NCBI RefSeq assembly: GCF_035918155.1
Contig: NZ_CP109327.1
Coordinates: forward strand, 4,092,001 to 4,156,000
Origin: Streptomyces sp. NBC_01591
GTDB lineage: Bacteria > Actinomycetota > Actinomycetes > Streptomycetales > Streptomycetaceae
Direction of reading: 5' to 3'
DNA length: 64,000 nt
The notes under the pieces are model-generated. The model was not told the origin of the DNA. It made no database searches and saw only the letters and a list, made by a program, of their open reading frames with translations. Position 1 is the first letter of the stretch, and each line of letters starts with the position of its first letter. Positions 17,467-26,955 of the stretch are shown here, in pieces. The translations under genes and the position numbers were made by a program.

Positions 17467-18858
17467 TCACGTCGCGGGAGCCAGCACCCCGGTCCGGTAG
17501 ATCGTGCCCGAGCAGGCGTTGGTGATCTTCGTCTCCGCGACCGGCGACCCGGGCTCCGGCGTGTGCATCACCGCGACGCTGCCGTCCTGCGTCCCGCCGC
17601 CTTCCTCGCTGCCGAACTGCGTGACCGTCTCCGACGTCCCGTCGTCGCTTCCCGTACCAGTGCCGGCGGCCGTGGAGCCACTCGCACCGCCCGGGTCGTC
17701 GGTCGGCGTCGGGCTCGGCGAGCCTCCGACGGTCGGACATGTGTCCCTCGGCACCCAGGCGAACTTCACCTCGTACGCCATCGACGGCTTCAGCAGCACC
17801 GTCCCCTGCTCCTGCGAAGGGTCGGGCAGTCCGGCCGCCGCGTCACCCGCGGTGTGCTGGACAACCGCGATCTTGGCCGGGTCGGCCGCGCCGATCGCCT
17901 GGAAGCCCACGCTGCCGCTGCTGCTCACCGAGCAGTCCGTGCCGGAGACATTGGCGATCCGGAAGGTGCCGTAGACCGTGCCGTCGGCACCGGCCGCGCC
18001 CGTCTCGGCCGAGGCGACACCGAGCTGCCCCGGTTCACAGGTCGGCATGGCGGCCACCGCGGAGCTGCTCGGATCGGCGCCCGCGCCGGACAGGTGTCCG
18101 TCGGCACCCTGGCCACGGCTGTCGGAAGGGCTGCTCGTGCTCGTGGGCTGGTCCCGGCCGTCATCGGCCTGTCCGTCGGTGTCGCCGCTGCTGCCCTTCC
18201 CGCCGGACTGCGAGCCGGTGTCGGTGCTGTTGCCGCCCTGCGCCTGCTCGCCGTGCCCGGCCATCGCGGGGTTGGCGGTGTTCGAACCGTCGGAGTTCGC
18301 GACGTGGACGAAGGCGGGGACCGCGGTGCCGATGAGCAGTGCCGCAGCCGCCAGGCCGACGACGGCCTGGCGCCGCTTGGCCCGCCGGACGGGAACCGCG
18401 CGCTGCAGATGGTCGAGCGTGCCGTCGCTGGGCTCGATGCTCTGGACGGCGCCGCGCAGCATGCGGCGCAGCTGGACCTCGTCGAGGTCCATACCGTCAC
18501 CGGCACCCGGACCGCCGTCCGGGCCCGGACCCGAGCCCGGACCCGAGCCCGGACCCGAGCCGAAGAGACTGCTCAGACTGCCGAGCTCGGCGGTCTCAGC
18601 CGCCCCGGCAGATTCAGCGGCCCCGTCAGCCCCGGTCCCCCCATCGGCCCCGTCAGCCCCGGCCGGCCCCGCTGCGTCCTCGTCCCGGTTCACCCGCGAG
18701 GCATTCTCCGGCCCGTGGTTCACAATTCCGTTTCCAGTCCGGTCAATCCGACGCCCAGGCCGATGCTCACGTTCAGGGCCATGCTCACGTTCAGGGCCGT
18801 GCTCACGTTCAGGGCCGTGCTCACGTTCAGGCCCGTTCTCGTACTCGCGGCCGCTCAT
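17467..18858 (-). CDS. Membrane-anchored partner of SigE-like sigma factor
   Basis: A 463-residue protein coupled to the sigma gene (ATGA overlap). Order: low-complexity N-terminus with an EREHGP repeat; Gly/Ala/Asp-rich linker; a short basic helix region (DEVQLRRMLRGAVQSI ... DHLQRAVPVRRAKRR); one TM (AVVGLAAAALLIGTAVPAFV, residues ~166-186); then a Ser/Thr/Gly-rich extracellular linker and a C-terminal domain with several Cys (MPTCEPGQLGV, TDCSV, DTCPT, NACSG). The layout is like anti-sigma factors but lacks the zinc HxxxCxxC motif. Function inferred from position only. A similar gene pair occurs in other Streptomyces. Confidence 0.7.
   Translation of the reverse strand: MSGREYENGPEREHGPEREHGPEREHGPEREHRPGRRIDRTGNGIVNHGPENASRVNRDEDAAGPAGADGADGGTGADGAAESAGAAETAELGSLSSLFGSGPGSGPGSGPGPDGGPGAGDGMDLDEVQLRRMLRGAVQSIEPSDGTLDHLQRAVPVRRAKRRQAVVGLAAAALLIGTAVPAFVHVANSDGSNTANPAMAGHGEQAQGGNSTDTGSQSGGKGSSGDTDGQADDGRDQPTSTSSPSDSRGQGADGHLSGAGADPSSSAVAAMPTCEPGQLGVASAETGAAGADGTVYGTFRIANVSGTDCSVSSSGSVGFQAIGAADPAKIAVVQHTAGDAAAGLPDPSQEQGTVLLKPSMAYEVKFAWVPRDTCPTVGGSPSPTPTDDPGGASGSTAAGTGTGSDDGTSETVTQFGSEEGGGTQDGSVAVMHTPEPGSPVAETKITNACSGTIYRTGVLAPAT
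18760..18831. repeat. 18-bp tandem repeat, four copies, coding
   Basis: Unit GGCCGTGCTCACGTTCAG (with A/G variation) repeats four times within the N-terminal codons of the gene at 17467-18858, giving the peptide repeat EREHGP. Because 18 is a multiple of three, copy-number change would not shift the frame. Confidence 0.85.
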
Positions 18859-19517
18859 GCCTGCGCCTCCATCACGACGCGCAGCGCCGCGATCCCCCGC
18901 GAACCGTAGGCCTTGACCGAGCCCAGGGATATCCCCAGCGTCTCGGCCACCTGGACCTCCGTCATGTCCGCGAAGTAACGCAGCACCAGTACCTCCCGCT
19001 GGCGCCGTTGCAGCCCCCGCATCGCTTTGATCAGCGCATCCCGCTCCAGCTGGTCGTACGCACCCTCCTCCGCGCTCGCCATGTCCGGCATGGGCTTGGA
19101 GAGCAGCTTCAGCCCGAGGATGCGGCGGCGCAGCGCGGAACGCGAGAGGTTGACGACGGTCTGGCGCAGATACGCGAGTGTCTTCTCCGGATCCCGTACG
19201 CGGCTGCGCGCCGAGTGCACCCGGATGAACGCCTCCTGCACCACGTCCTCGCAGGAGGCCGTGTCGTCCAGGAGCAGGGCCGCGAGACCGAGCAGCGACC
19301 GGTAGTGGGCGCGATAGGTCTCGGTGAGATGGTCGACCGTGGTTCCGGCAGCCACGCTCTCCTCAGCGCCCTCGCGCTGCGCGGGCAGCCGTGCGGGACG
19401 CGCCGCGGGCATGGGCGCAATCACCGGCATACCGCCGGGTGCGCGGGGCCGTCGGAGCGGACGCACCGAAGCGCCGCGCAAGGGGCCCACCACTGTGATA
19501 TCGAGAACCTCTGCCAC
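18855..19517 (-). CDS. SigE-family ECF RNA polymerase sigma factor
   Basis: A 220-residue ECF sigma factor. Region 2 is LTETYRAHYRSLLGLAALLLDDTASCEDVVQEAFIRV; region 4 is LQRRQREVLVLRYFADMTEVQVAETLGISLGSVKAYGSRGIAALR, both split here by a short linker. A ~55-residue Pro/Ala/Arg-rich N-terminal extension precedes region 2. It directs RNA polymerase to its own regulon; the co-translated membrane protein downstream is the obvious candidate for control. The regulon cannot be read from this window. Comparable gene next to asd in other streptomycetes. Confidence 0.92.
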   Translation of the reverse strand: MAEVLDITVVGPLRGASVRPLRRPRAPGGMPVIAPMPAARPARLPAQREGAEESVAAGTTVDHLTETYRAHYRSLLGLAALLLDDTASCEDVVQEAFIRVHSARSRVRDPEKTLAYLRQTVVNLSRSALRRRILGLKLLSKPMPDMASAEEGAYDQLERDALIKAMRGLQRRQREVLVLRYFADMTEVQVAETLGISLGSVKAYGSRGIAALRVVMEAQA

Positions 19518-19788
19518 GCCAGTTGGACACGTTTCCCCCCGTCAGGGTTGTACGCGCGCGGCACCGCGTTTGGCGCTGTGCGACATGCCCTCATACGTAC
19601 CTGCTCTTCCCCGAATACCCCGAATGTGCGCCCCGCCGCGCCAGAGGTGACCGCATAGACGCGTGCTCCGCAGCCGGTGGTTGCAGCAGGCCGAAAGTCA
19701 TCGTCGGATACCCCGACACCCCAGCTCAAGAGGTTGAGACCTTCAACTTACTCACAGAGCATTCACAGAGAGTACAAAACAGGTTCGA

Positions 19789-20853
19789 TCAGGACCGGGG
19801 GAACTCCGCCGCCACCGACTCGGCGATCTGTGCCACGTTCAACGCCGCACCCTTGCGAAGGTTGTCGCCGCAGACGAACAGTTCCAGACCCCGGGGATCG
19901 TCCAGTGACCTGCGCACTCGCCCGACCCAGGTCGGATCGGTGCCGACGACGTCGGACGGCGTCGGGAAGTCCCCCGCCGCCGGGCTGTCGTACAGCACCA
20001 CACCCGGTGCCGTCGCCAGGATCTCGTGGGCCCGGTCGACCGCGATCTCGTTCTCGAACCGGGCATGCACGGACATCGAGTGCGTCGCGACGACGGGTAC
20101 GTACACACAGGTCGCCGCGATCCGCAGGCCCGGCAGGTCCAGGATCTTGCGGCACTCCTCGCGGATCGCCATCTCCTCCGACGACCAGCCGTCCCCGGCC
20201 TCGGTCCCGGCCCAGGGCACCACATTGAGGGCCACCGGGGCGGCGAAGGGGCTGCCCTCCGTGTCCCCCAGGGCCCTGCGTACGTCCCCCGGCTTCGTGC
20301 CCAGTTCCGTACCGGCGACCATCGACAGCTGTTCGCGCAGCGCCGCGACACCGTCCCGGCCCGCCCCGCTCACCGCCTGGTACGAGGAGACGACCAGTTC
20401 CCGCACGCCGAACTCGGCGTGCAGTGCTCCGACCGCGACGATCAGCGCGAGCGTCGTGCAGTTCGGGCTCGCGACGATGCCGCGCGGCCTGATCCGTGCG
20501 GCGTGCGGATTGATCTCGGGCACGACCAGCGGAACGTCCGCGTCCAGCCGGAACGCGGCGGAGTCGTCGATGACGACCGTGCCCTTGGCGGCGGCGATCG
20601 GCGCCCACTGCGCGGAGACATCGTCGGGCACCAGGAACAGCGCCACGTCCACGTCGTCGAAGACGTCCTCGGTGAGCTGGAGGACCTCGCTCTCCTCGCC
20701 GCGCACGACCAGCTTGCGGCCGGCCGAACGCGGCGAGGCGACCAGCTTCACCTCGCCCCAGACATCCGCGTGCTGCGAAAGGATCTGGAGCATGACGCCG
20801 CCGATCGCCCCGGTCGCTCCGACGACCGCGAGCGAAGGACGGCGCGCGGTCAT
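19789..20853 (-). CDS. asd: Aspartate-semialdehyde dehydrogenase
   Basis: A 354-residue enzyme that reduces beta-aspartyl phosphate to aspartate semialdehyde with NADPH, feeding lysine, threonine, methionine and diaminopimelate synthesis. N-terminal NADP loop [13 protein letters not shown]; phosphate-binding SPRSAGRKL; catalytic Cys132 in [18 protein letters not shown] and [13 protein letters not shown] (substrate Arg/His region). The start overlaps the lysC stop (ATGA), so asd is translated from the lysC message. Full length. Confidence 0.95.
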   Translation of the reverse strand: MTARRPSLAVVGATGAIGGVMLQILSQHADVWGEVKLVASPRSAGRKLVVRGEESEVLQLTEDVFDDVDVALFLVPDDVSAQWAPIAAAKGTVVIDDSAAFRLDADVPLVVPEINPHAARIRPRGIVASPNCTTLALIVAVGALHAEFGVRELVVSSYQAVSGAGRDGVAALREQLSMVAGTELGTKPGDVRRALGDTEGSPFAAPVALNVVPWAGTEAGDGWSSEEMAIREECRKILDLPGLRIAATCVYVPVVATHSMSVHARFENEIAVDRAHEILATAPGVVLYDSPAAGDFPTPSDVVGTDPTWVGRVRRSLDDPRGLELFVCGDNLRKGAALNVAQIAESVAAEFPRS

Positions 20854-22121
20854 CGGCCGGTGCCCCCGTAGACGACGGCCTCGTCGGAGTCGCTGTCGAG
20901 ACCGAAGGCGGTGTGCACGGCGCGCACGGCCTCGATGACGTCGTCGGCGCGGGTGACCACCGAGATACGGATCTCGGACGTCGAGATCAGCTCGATGTTC
21001 ACACCGGCGTCCGACAGCGCCTCGAAGAAGCCCGCCGTGACACCCGGGTTGGTCTTCATGCCGGCGCCGACCAGGGAGATCTTCGCGATCTGGTCGTCGT
21101 AGCGCAGCGACTCGAAGCCGATGGTGCCGCGGTTGCGCTCCAGGGCGTCGATGGCCTTGCGGCCCTCGGCCTTCGGCAGGGTGAACGAGATGTCGGTCAG
21201 ACCGGTCGACGCGGCGGACACGTTCTGCACCACCATGTCGATGTTGATCTCCGCGTTCGCGATGGTGCGGAAGATCGCGGCGGCCTCGCCCGGCTTGTCG
21301 GGCACGCCGACGACGGTGATCTTGGCCTCGGAGACGTCATGGGCGACTCCGGAGATGATCGCGTGCTCCACCTTCTGGTCCCCTTGCGGCTCGTTGCTGA
21401 CCCAGGTTCCGCGCAGTCCGGAGAAGGACGAGCGGACGTGGATCGGAATGTTGTAGCGGCGTGCGTACTCCACGCACCGGTGCAGCAGCACCTTGGAGCC
21501 GGACGCGGCCAGCTCCAGCATGTCCTCGAAGGAGATCCAGTCGATCTTCCGGGCCTTCTTCACGACCCGCGGGTCGGCGGTGAAGACACCGTCCACATCG
21601 GTGTAGATCTCACAGACCTCGGCGTCCAGCGCGGCCGCGAGCGCGACGGCGGTGGTGTCGGACCCGCCACGACCGAGGGTGGTGATGTCCTTCTTGTCCT
21701 GGGACACACCCTGGAACCCCGCGACGATCGCGATGTTCCCCTCGTCCAGCGCCGTACGGATACGGCCCGGCGTCACATCGATGATGCGCGCTTTGTTGTG
21801 GACCGAGTCGGTGATGACGCCCGCCTGGCTACCGGTGAACGACTGGGCCTCGTGGCCCAGGTTTTTGATCGCCATCGCCAGCAGGGCCATGGAGATCCGC
21901 TCCCCGGCGGTCAGCAGCATGTCGAACTCACGCCCGGCAGGGATCGGGGATACCTGCCCGGCGAGATCGATCAACTCGTCCGTCGTGTCGCCCATCGCTG
22001 ACACCACGACAACCACCTGGTTGCCGTTCTTCTTGGCATCGACGATTCGCTTGGCGACGCGCTTGATGCCTTCGGCATCGGCTACGGAGGAGCCTCCGTA
22101 CTTCTGCACGACAAGGCCCAC
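20850..22121 (-). CDS. lysC: Aspartate kinase (alpha subunit)
   Basis: A 423-residue aspartokinase catalysing the first, feedback-regulated step of the aspartate pathway. Kinase domain: [53 protein letters not shown]. Two ACT domains follow from residue ~260 ([30 protein letters not shown]), the lysine/threonine sensing site. GTG start with AGGAG six bases upstream. Leads an operon with asd. An in-frame internal start for a beta subunit is annotated separately. Confidence 0.95.
   Translation of the reverse strand: MGLVVQKYGGSSVADAEGIKRVAKRIVDAKKNGNQVVVVVSAMGDTTDELIDLAGQVSPIPAGREFDMLLTAGERISMALLAMAIKNLGHEAQSFTGSQAGVITDSVHNKARIIDVTPGRIRTALDEGNIAIVAGFQGVSQDKKDITTLGRGGSDTTAVALAAALDAEVCEIYTDVDGVFTADPRVVKKARKIDWISFEDMLELAASGSKVLLHRCVEYARRYNIPIHVRSSFSGLRGTWVSNEPQGDQKVEHAIISGVAHDVSEAKITVVGVPDKPGEAAAIFRTIANAEINIDMVVQNVSAASTGLTDISFTLPKAEGRKAIDALERNRGTIGFESLRYDDQIAKISLVGAGMKTNPGVTAGFFEALSDAGVNIELISTSEIRISVVTRADDVIEAVRAVHTAFGLDSDSDEAVVYGGTGR
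21369..21385 (-). promoter_or_regulatory. Internal ribosome site and GTG for LysC beta subunit
   Basis: On the minus strand AAGGGGA is followed after seven bases by an in-frame GTG (codon 251 of lysC). Starting there gives a 173-residue ACT-domain polypeptide (bases 20850-21371). Corynebacterium and other actinobacterial aspartokinases are alpha2beta2, with the beta chain made from an internal start at about codon 250, so the position matches closely. Confidence 0.65.
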
Positions 22122-22293
22122 GTGCGCTCCTCGCTCAGTCCATTACTGCGGTCGCCTCAGTTTAACGAGCGGTCCGGAAACGCCCCGCCGATACCACATG
22201 GTGAGATGTCCCGCTCAGCACGTGATCATCGGCGTGTCGCCCCGGACCGCTTGTACGAGGCTGCTGCCCGCCGATCACCCCACCACTCCATTA

Positions 22294-22327
22294 TGTGGCC
22301 CAGCCCACACATGAGGGCCGGGCCACA
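22294..22327 (-). terminator. Hairpin downstream of the NTF2-like gene
   Basis: TGTGGCCCAGCCC and GGGCCGGGCCACA form a 13-bp stem with one mismatch around an eight-base loop. It lies between the NTF2-like gene (stop at 22452) and the lysC promoter region. The remaining ~330 bases between these genes show no gene; the lysC ribosome site AGGAG is at its left end. Confidence 0.55.
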
Positions 22328-22451
22328 CGAGGGAACACGGTCAGCAGGTGAGGCAGGGCTCCACGCCGTGTCCGAGCATCCCCACGGCGGTCTCGCTCAA
22401 CGCCCCGAACGGGGCCGGTTCAGGAGAAGGACGGCGCCAGAGGAGAATGAC

Positions 22452-22829
22452 TCAGGAGGCGGACGGCTCGATCTCCCCCGCGAAGACGATGACCTGGTCG
22501 ATGAGGCTCCGCCGCAGATGGACGACGTCCGTTCCCGCCAGGCGGGGGCCTCCATCCGGCGTCGTGAAGACCCACTGGTACCGGGCCCACTCGTCCGGCA
22601 TGTCCACCGCCGAACAGCGCACCATCGTGCCGGTCCCCGCGGGGTGGCGCCGGATGTCCAGCACGAACCGCTCGACCGCCTCGATCCCCTCACTGCGGCC
22701 CAACGGTCCCCAGAAGACCACGTCCGAGGTTAGGGCCTGGGAGAGCAGCGCAGTCACATAGCTGTCGTCCGAGGCGTTGAACGCGGAGATGAACGTGTCG
22801 ATCGCGGACCGCGCGGTCTCTTCCTGCAT
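22452..22829 (-). CDS. SnoaL/NTF2-like small protein
   Basis: A 125-residue NTF2-fold protein: AIDTFISAFNASDDSYVTALLS (helix pair), SDVVFWGPLGRSEGIEAVERFV, ARYQWVF and HLRRSLIDQVIVFAGEI strands. Probably a small ligand-binding protein of unknown role. It shares only the fold with the other NTF2-like gene at 13082. ATG start at 22829; weak ribosome site. Monocistronic by spacing. Confidence 0.75.
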   Translation of the reverse strand: MQEETARSAIDTFISAFNASDDSYVTALLSQALTSDVVFWGPLGRSEGIEAVERFVLDIRRHPAGTGTMVRCSAVDMPDEWARYQWVFTTPDGGPRLAGTDVVHLRRSLIDQVIVFAGEIEPSAS

Positions 22830-22921
22830 GCACCAGTAATACCAGTCGCCTCGCGGACCGCGCTCCTCCCGTGAGCCGTGTCCCGACCACGGTGAACCAT
22901 CCCGGTCACAGCACTAGCTAG

Positions 22922-23166
22922 CAGCGGGCACGGACAACATCGTCGGCATTTTCCACACGCCGCACGAAGTCCGCCGCCGGGCGACCCGCCGCACCCACCT
23001 ACGCGGGCGCGAACCCGTGGACCGACATCGTCGGCTACCTGGACCCGGGCATTCCGTTCACCGGCACCCGCCAGGGCGCGGACGGGCTGTGGCGGGTGCC
23101 GCGTACGGACAACGGTGCGCAGCTGGGCTTGATGCGCGACGGCGATCTGCGGTGCGACGGGGGCTG
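22922..23166 (+). pseudogene. Gene remnant, C-terminal fragment
   Basis: A frame from a stop (22919) to TGA 23164-23166 with no start or ribosome site. The last ~60 codons read as protein (NPWTDIVGYLDPGIPFTGTR ... GLWRVPRTDNGAQLGL), a pattern reminiscent of an SH3-like or secreted-protein tail. The upstream part reads better in another frame (TDNIVGIFHTPHEVR), suggesting a frameshift. Fills most of the 345-bp gap between the NTF2-like and DUF5063 genes. Confidence 0.35.
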
Positions 23167-23174
23167 ACGGCCCG

Positions 23175-23834
23175 CTACTGCACCGGCCGCAGCCCCAGTG
23201 GTCCCGCGATCTCCTCGGCCATCACGCGGCCGGCCTCCTCGGCGAGGTCGTCGTCGATCGTCTCCGAGTCGGTGTCCAGGCCGTCCAGTTCCTGGAGGGG
23301 CTGGTTGAGGCGGATGTGGGCGATCAGGGACTGGAGGGCGCGCAGGGTGGCGGAGGCGGTGGAGCCCCAGTTGGAGAAGTAGGAGAACTGCCACCACCAC
23401 AGGGCCTCGGTGGTGCGGTCCTCCTCGTAGTGGGCCAGGCCGTGGCGCAGGTCGGTGACCAGGTCGGCCAGGTCGTCCGAGATCCGGGCCGGGACCGGGG
23501 CCTTGCGGGGCTCGTACGGGTCGAAGACCTCGGAGTAGACGTCGATCGGCTCCAGCAGGGCGGCGAACCGCTCGCGCAGCCCGTCGGCGTCCGGCTCCGC
23601 GCCCAGGTCCGGCTCGTAGCGCTCGTCGGGGACGATGTCCTCGTACGCGCCGAGCCGGCCCCCGGCGAGCAGGAGCTGGGAGACCTGGAGCAGCAGGACG
23701 GGGACGGCCTCCTCGGGCTCCTCGACCTTGGACACCTCGGTGACCGCGACGATGAACGTCTTGATCTGGTCGGCGATCTGGACGGCGAAGTCGTCCGGGT
23801 CCTGCGTGACGGAGTTCAGCGTGGCGTCAGACAT
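23175..23834 (-). CDS. DUF5063 domain protein
   Basis: A 219-residue cytosolic acidic protein of the DUF5063 family, found next to recR in streptomycetes. Recognisable parts: VAVTEVSKVEEPEEAVPVLLLQVSQLLLAGGRL, DIVPDERYEPDLG, HGLAHYEEDRTTEALWWWQFSYFSNWG. No catalytic motif known. ATG with GGGAGG eight bases upstream. Transcribed in the same direction as recR after a 131-bp gap. Confidence 0.85.
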   Translation of the reverse strand: MSDATLNSVTQDPDDFAVQIADQIKTFIVAVTEVSKVEEPEEAVPVLLLQVSQLLLAGGRLGAYEDIVPDERYEPDLGAEPDADGLRERFAALLEPIDVYSEVFDPYEPRKAPVPARISDDLADLVTDLRHGLAHYEEDRTTEALWWWQFSYFSNWGSTASATLRALQSLIAHIRLNQPLQELDGLDTDSETIDDDLAEEAGRVMAEEIAGPLGLRPVQ

Positions 23835-23965
23835 CGAGGGGACCTCCCGTGGGCACGGTCGCGAACGGTGAGTAGAACATAGCGTCGCTGAACGTAAAGC
23901 CGCCGTGAGTCGCGGGAACGGTCCTCGAAACGGTCACGGGAAGAACATCGGAAGACGTAAAGGCG

Positions 23966-24565
23966 TCACACATCGAGCAGGCGCCTCCCCTCGAAGGCGC
24001 GGCCCAGGGTGACCTCGTCCGCGTACTCCAGGTCGCCGCCCACCGGCAGGCCGCTGGCCAGCCTGGTGACCCGCAGGCCCATCGGCTTGACCATCCGCGC
24101 CAGGTACGTCGCGGTGGCCTCGCCCTCCAGGTTGGGGTCGGTCGCCAGGATCAGCTCCGTGATCGAACCGTCGGCGAGGCGGGCGAGCAGCTCGCGGATG
24201 CGCAGATCGTCCGGGCCGACGCCCTCGATCGGGCTGATCGCGCCGCCGAGCACGTGGTACCGGCCCCGGAACTCACGGGTCCGTTCGATCGCGACGACGT
24301 CCTTCGGCTCCTCGACCACGCAGATCACCGACGGGTCCCGGCGCGCGTCCCGGCAGATGTTGCACTGCTCCTGCTGGGCGACATTGCCGCAGACCGAACA
24401 GAACCGGACCTTGTCCTTGACCTCCAGGAGGGCATGGGCGAGGCGGCGCACATCGGTCGGCTCGGCCTGCAGGATGTGGAAGGCGATCCGCTGCGCGCTC
24501 TTGGGACCGACGCCGGGCAGCCTGCCCAGCTCGTCGATGAGGTCCTGAACCACGCCTTCGTACAA
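23966..24565 (-). CDS. recR: Recombination mediator RecR
   Basis: A 199-residue RecR, which with RecF/RecO helps load RecA on gapped DNA. N-terminal HhH ([20 protein letters not shown]), C4 zinc finger ([18 protein letters not shown]), Toprim domain ([32 protein letters not shown]), and C-terminal Walker-like tail ([23 protein letters not shown]). Exactly the family length of ~199. Lies 59 bases after ybaB in the usual ybaB-recR order. Confidence 0.97.
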   Translation of the reverse strand: MYEGVVQDLIDELGRLPGVGPKSAQRIAFHILQAEPTDVRRLAHALLEVKDKVRFCSVCGNVAQQEQCNICRDARRDPSVICVVEEPKDVVAIERTREFRGRYHVLGGAISPIEGVGPDDLRIRELLARLADGSITELILATDPNLEGEATATYLARMVKPMGLRVTRLASGLPVGGDLEYADEVTLGRAFEGRRLLDV

Positions 24566-24624
24566 CGGGAACGCCTTCCTTTCCTGTCCTGTCCTTGATG
24601 AGCCGTGCCGGAGGATTCAGCAGG

Positions 24625-24960
24625 TCAGAAGGGGAGACCGGGCATGCCGCCCAGGCCCTGGGCCAGCGGGCCCAGCTTCTGCTGCTGGAGCTGCTGCGCG
24701 TTCTCGTTCGCCGCCTGGACCGCGGCTACGACGAGGTCCGCGAGCGTCTCGGTGTCCTCCGGGTCGACGGCCTTCGGGTCGATCACCAGATTGCGGAGCT
24801 CGCCGGAGCCGGTCACGGTCGCCTTCACGAGACCGCCACCCGCCTGACCCTCGACCTCGGTCCTGGCCAGTTCCTCCTGGGCCGCGGCGAGGTCCTGCTG
24901 CATCTTCTGGGCCTGCTGCAGCAGTTGCTGCATATTGGGCTGACCACCACCGGGAATCAC
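24625..24960 (-). CDS. ybaB: YbaB/EbfC family nucleoid-associated protein
   Basis: A 111-residue small dimeric DNA-binding protein. Central YbaB fold: [23 protein letters not shown] helix, then [20 protein letters not shown] and [22 protein letters not shown] 24960 is chosen because AGGAG lies five bases before it; a TTG five codons further upstream lacks one. Upstream gene of recR; in this lineage dnaX is not adjacent. Confidence 0.95.
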   Translation of the reverse strand: MIPGGGQPNMQQLLQQAQKMQQDLAAAQEELARTEVEGQAGGGLVKATVTGSGELRNLVIDPKAVDPEDTETLADLVVAAVQAANENAQQLQQQKLGPLAQGLGGMPGLPF

Positions 24961-25316
24961 GGTCACTCCTGGCAATTCGACGACAAAATGTTTCGGTACG
25001 CCGAGCCTACGTGGTCACCGGGCAGCGCGCCCCACCCACTGGCGCGCAACTCTTTCGGGTGAGTTTCAGGCAGCCCCTGCGGGCCTCCTATACCTGATCA
25101 CAGGCCCTGCGCACCCGGGAATACCGCGTTCTCTACCCCATGGCCCACCATTCGGCGGTAGGAAGGGCATGCGCATCAGGACACACAGGCGCACCGGTCG
25201 TCACGCAAGGTTACCTACGCGGGACTGTCGGCCACGCCGGAAAGCAGTGAGCACCCCGCCGTCTCGAACACATCGCCACATCAGGCGCCGCTACGCAGAA
25301 CGCAGAGGAGTACCCG
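24961..25316. other. Divergent intergenic region ybaB / SLATT gene
   Basis: 356 bases with no gene. It must hold divergent promoters; a TATACCT near 25090 could be a -10 element. I see no strong repeat or hairpin. Confidence 0.4.
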
Positions 25317-26102
25317 GTGAGCCAGCCGGAGAAGCAGCCCGAAGGGCCGCCCCGCAACGAGCCCGGTTCGACCGGTTCCTCCGGTTCGGGCTCCGGCGCA
25401 CGCGGCCGGGACGCCCGGGGCCGGGATCTGACCGGTACGCCGTTCCCGCTCGGCGACTGGGGCGAACCCGCCGACCGCCTCGACGAGCTGTACCGCTGGG
25501 TCGAGGCCGACGCGCTGCGCACCGCCGACTGGTATCTGGGCGACCGGGTGTGGAAGCGCCGCGGGGCCAGGTCGCTGCGGATCGGCGCCGCGATCGGGGC
25601 GGTCGCGGGTGCCGCGCTGCCGTTGCTCGATCTGACCGGGGCGCTGGACGGGGCGGCGGGCTGGGGCTATCTGTCGCTGCTGCTGGGCGCCGCATGCATG
25701 GCGTGCGACCAGTACTTCGGCCTCACCTCCGGCTGGATAAGGAATCTCGCCACCGCCCAGGCCGTGCAGCGGCGCCTTCAGGTGTTGCAGTTCGACTGGG
25801 CGTCGGAGTGCGTACGGGAGGTGCTCGGCCCGACCGAGGGGACGGCCAGCGAGGCGGCCGAGCGGTGCCTGGGGGTGCTGCGGCGGTTCTCGGAGGACAT
25901 CACGGAGCTCGTGCGCACCGAGACCGCGGACTGGATGGTGGAGTTCCGGTCCGGGCCCGCGCCGATGGGGATGCAGGCGCTGTCGTTGGGCACCGGGAGC
26001 GGGGGGCGTTCGGATCAGGGGGTGCTGTCGGGGCGGTTCCCGCTGCAGACGCTGGCCCGGCCGAACATGCCGCGCCAGCGCCCCCCGGAGTCCCCGCGGT
26101 GA
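25317..26102 (+). CDS. SLATT domain membrane protein
   Basis: A 261-residue protein with a Gly/Ser/Arg-rich N-terminus, then helices WYLGDRVWKRRGARSLRIGAA, two TM segments (residues ~95-112 and ~118-135: AAIGAVAGAALPLL, GYLSLLLGAACMACDQYFGL), and a long C-terminal helix (AQAVQRRLQVLQFDWASECV). This is the SLATT (SMODS-associating two-TM) layout; SLATT proteins are thought to be pore-forming effectors in nucleotide-signalled defence, but this core copy has no nucleotidyltransferase neighbour. GTG start with GAGGAG six bases before. Confidence 0.75.
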   Translation: MSQPEKQPEGPPRNEPGSTGSSGSGSGARGRDARGRDLTGTPFPLGDWGEPADRLDELYRWVEADALRTADWYLGDRVWKRRGARSLRIGAAIGAVAGAALPLLDLTGALDGAAGWGYLSLLLGAACMACDQYFGLTSGWIRNLATAQAVQRRLQVLQFDWASECVREVLGPTEGTASEAAERCLGVLRRFSEDITELVRTETADWMVEFRSGPAPMGMQALSLGTGSGGRSDQGVLSGRFPLQTLARPNMPRQRPPESPR

Positions 26103-26191
26103 CTCCGGAGGTGCTCGGTCGCCCAGGAAGCATCGAAGCCGGAGCCTCTCGGCCCGCGCGACGGGGCAAAGCCTGCCGGGACGGGCACTGG

Positions 26192-26842
26192 CTAGCTGAA
26201 GATGATCATGGAGCCTTGGGCAAGGCTGCGGGTGGCCGCCGCGTGCAGGCCGAGCCAGACGTGCCGCTCGCGGGCGAACGGGCTGTTGTCGTACGGAATC
26301 GGGGCCGCCGGTTCCTCCAGGGAGGTCGGTGCGGCGGGCGGCAGCGGGGCGGCCGGCGGGTTCGCCGGGTCGATGCCGATGGACGGAGCGACGTACTCCA
26401 GCTCCCGCAGCAGTCCGTGCGAGGAGCCGAGCGGGCCGCCGCCCTCCAGCAGGTCGTCGTTGGTGAGCGGGGCGGCGAAGTCCAGCGGGACGTACGCCCC
26501 GGCGTGGTCGTAGTGCCAGACCAGGTGGGACTGTTGGGCCGTCGCCTCGAACATCTCCAGCAACTGCTCGTAGTCCCCGCCCAGTTCGCCGACCGGTGTG
26601 ACGGCGAGTCCGCTGAGCTGGAGCAGAAAGGCGCGGCGCAGGAAGTGCAGGGCGTCGTAGTCGAAGCCCGCGATCGGCGCGACGTCGCCCGTCAGGCCCG
26701 GCATGTAGGCGTACACGGGGACGGGCGGCAGTCCGGCCTCGCCCAACGCCTTGTCGTAGACGGCAATCTCTTCGGCGAACGGATTGTCGGGGCTGTGGCA
26801 CAGCACGTCGACGAGGGGAACCAGCCACAGGTCACAGGCCAT
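26192..26842 (-). CDS. Conserved hypothetical protein
   Basis: A 216-residue soluble protein with no recognised domain. It starts CDLWLVPLVDVLCHSPDNPF and includes DYEQLLEMFEATAQQSHLVWH; a Pro/Ala-rich linker (PANPPAAPLPPAAPTS) separates a C-terminal motif FARERHVWLGLHAAATRSLA. ATG 26842 chosen over GTG 26860: GGGAG lies ~16 bases upstream, so the start is uncertain by six codons. Monocistronic, convergent with the SLATT gene. Confidence 0.6.
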   Translation of the reverse strand: MACDLWLVPLVDVLCHSPDNPFAEEIAVYDKALGEAGLPPVPVYAYMPGLTGDVAPIAGFDYDALHFLRRAFLLQLSGLAVTPVGELGGDYEQLLEMFEATAQQSHLVWHYDHAGAYVPLDFAAPLTNDDLLEGGGPLGSSHGLLRELEYVAPSIGIDPANPPAAPLPPAAPTSLEEPAAPIPYDNSPFARERHVWLGLHAAATRSLAQGSMIIFS

Positions 26843-26955
26843 GAAGTCTCGCTCTCCCACGGGTGCACATCGGAATGTTCATGATGGTCGGGCCAGCGTA
26901 ATGCGATGGGCGCGTTGCGCACAGTGGCCGGTGGCGACGGAGAGACGGGGCGGGG

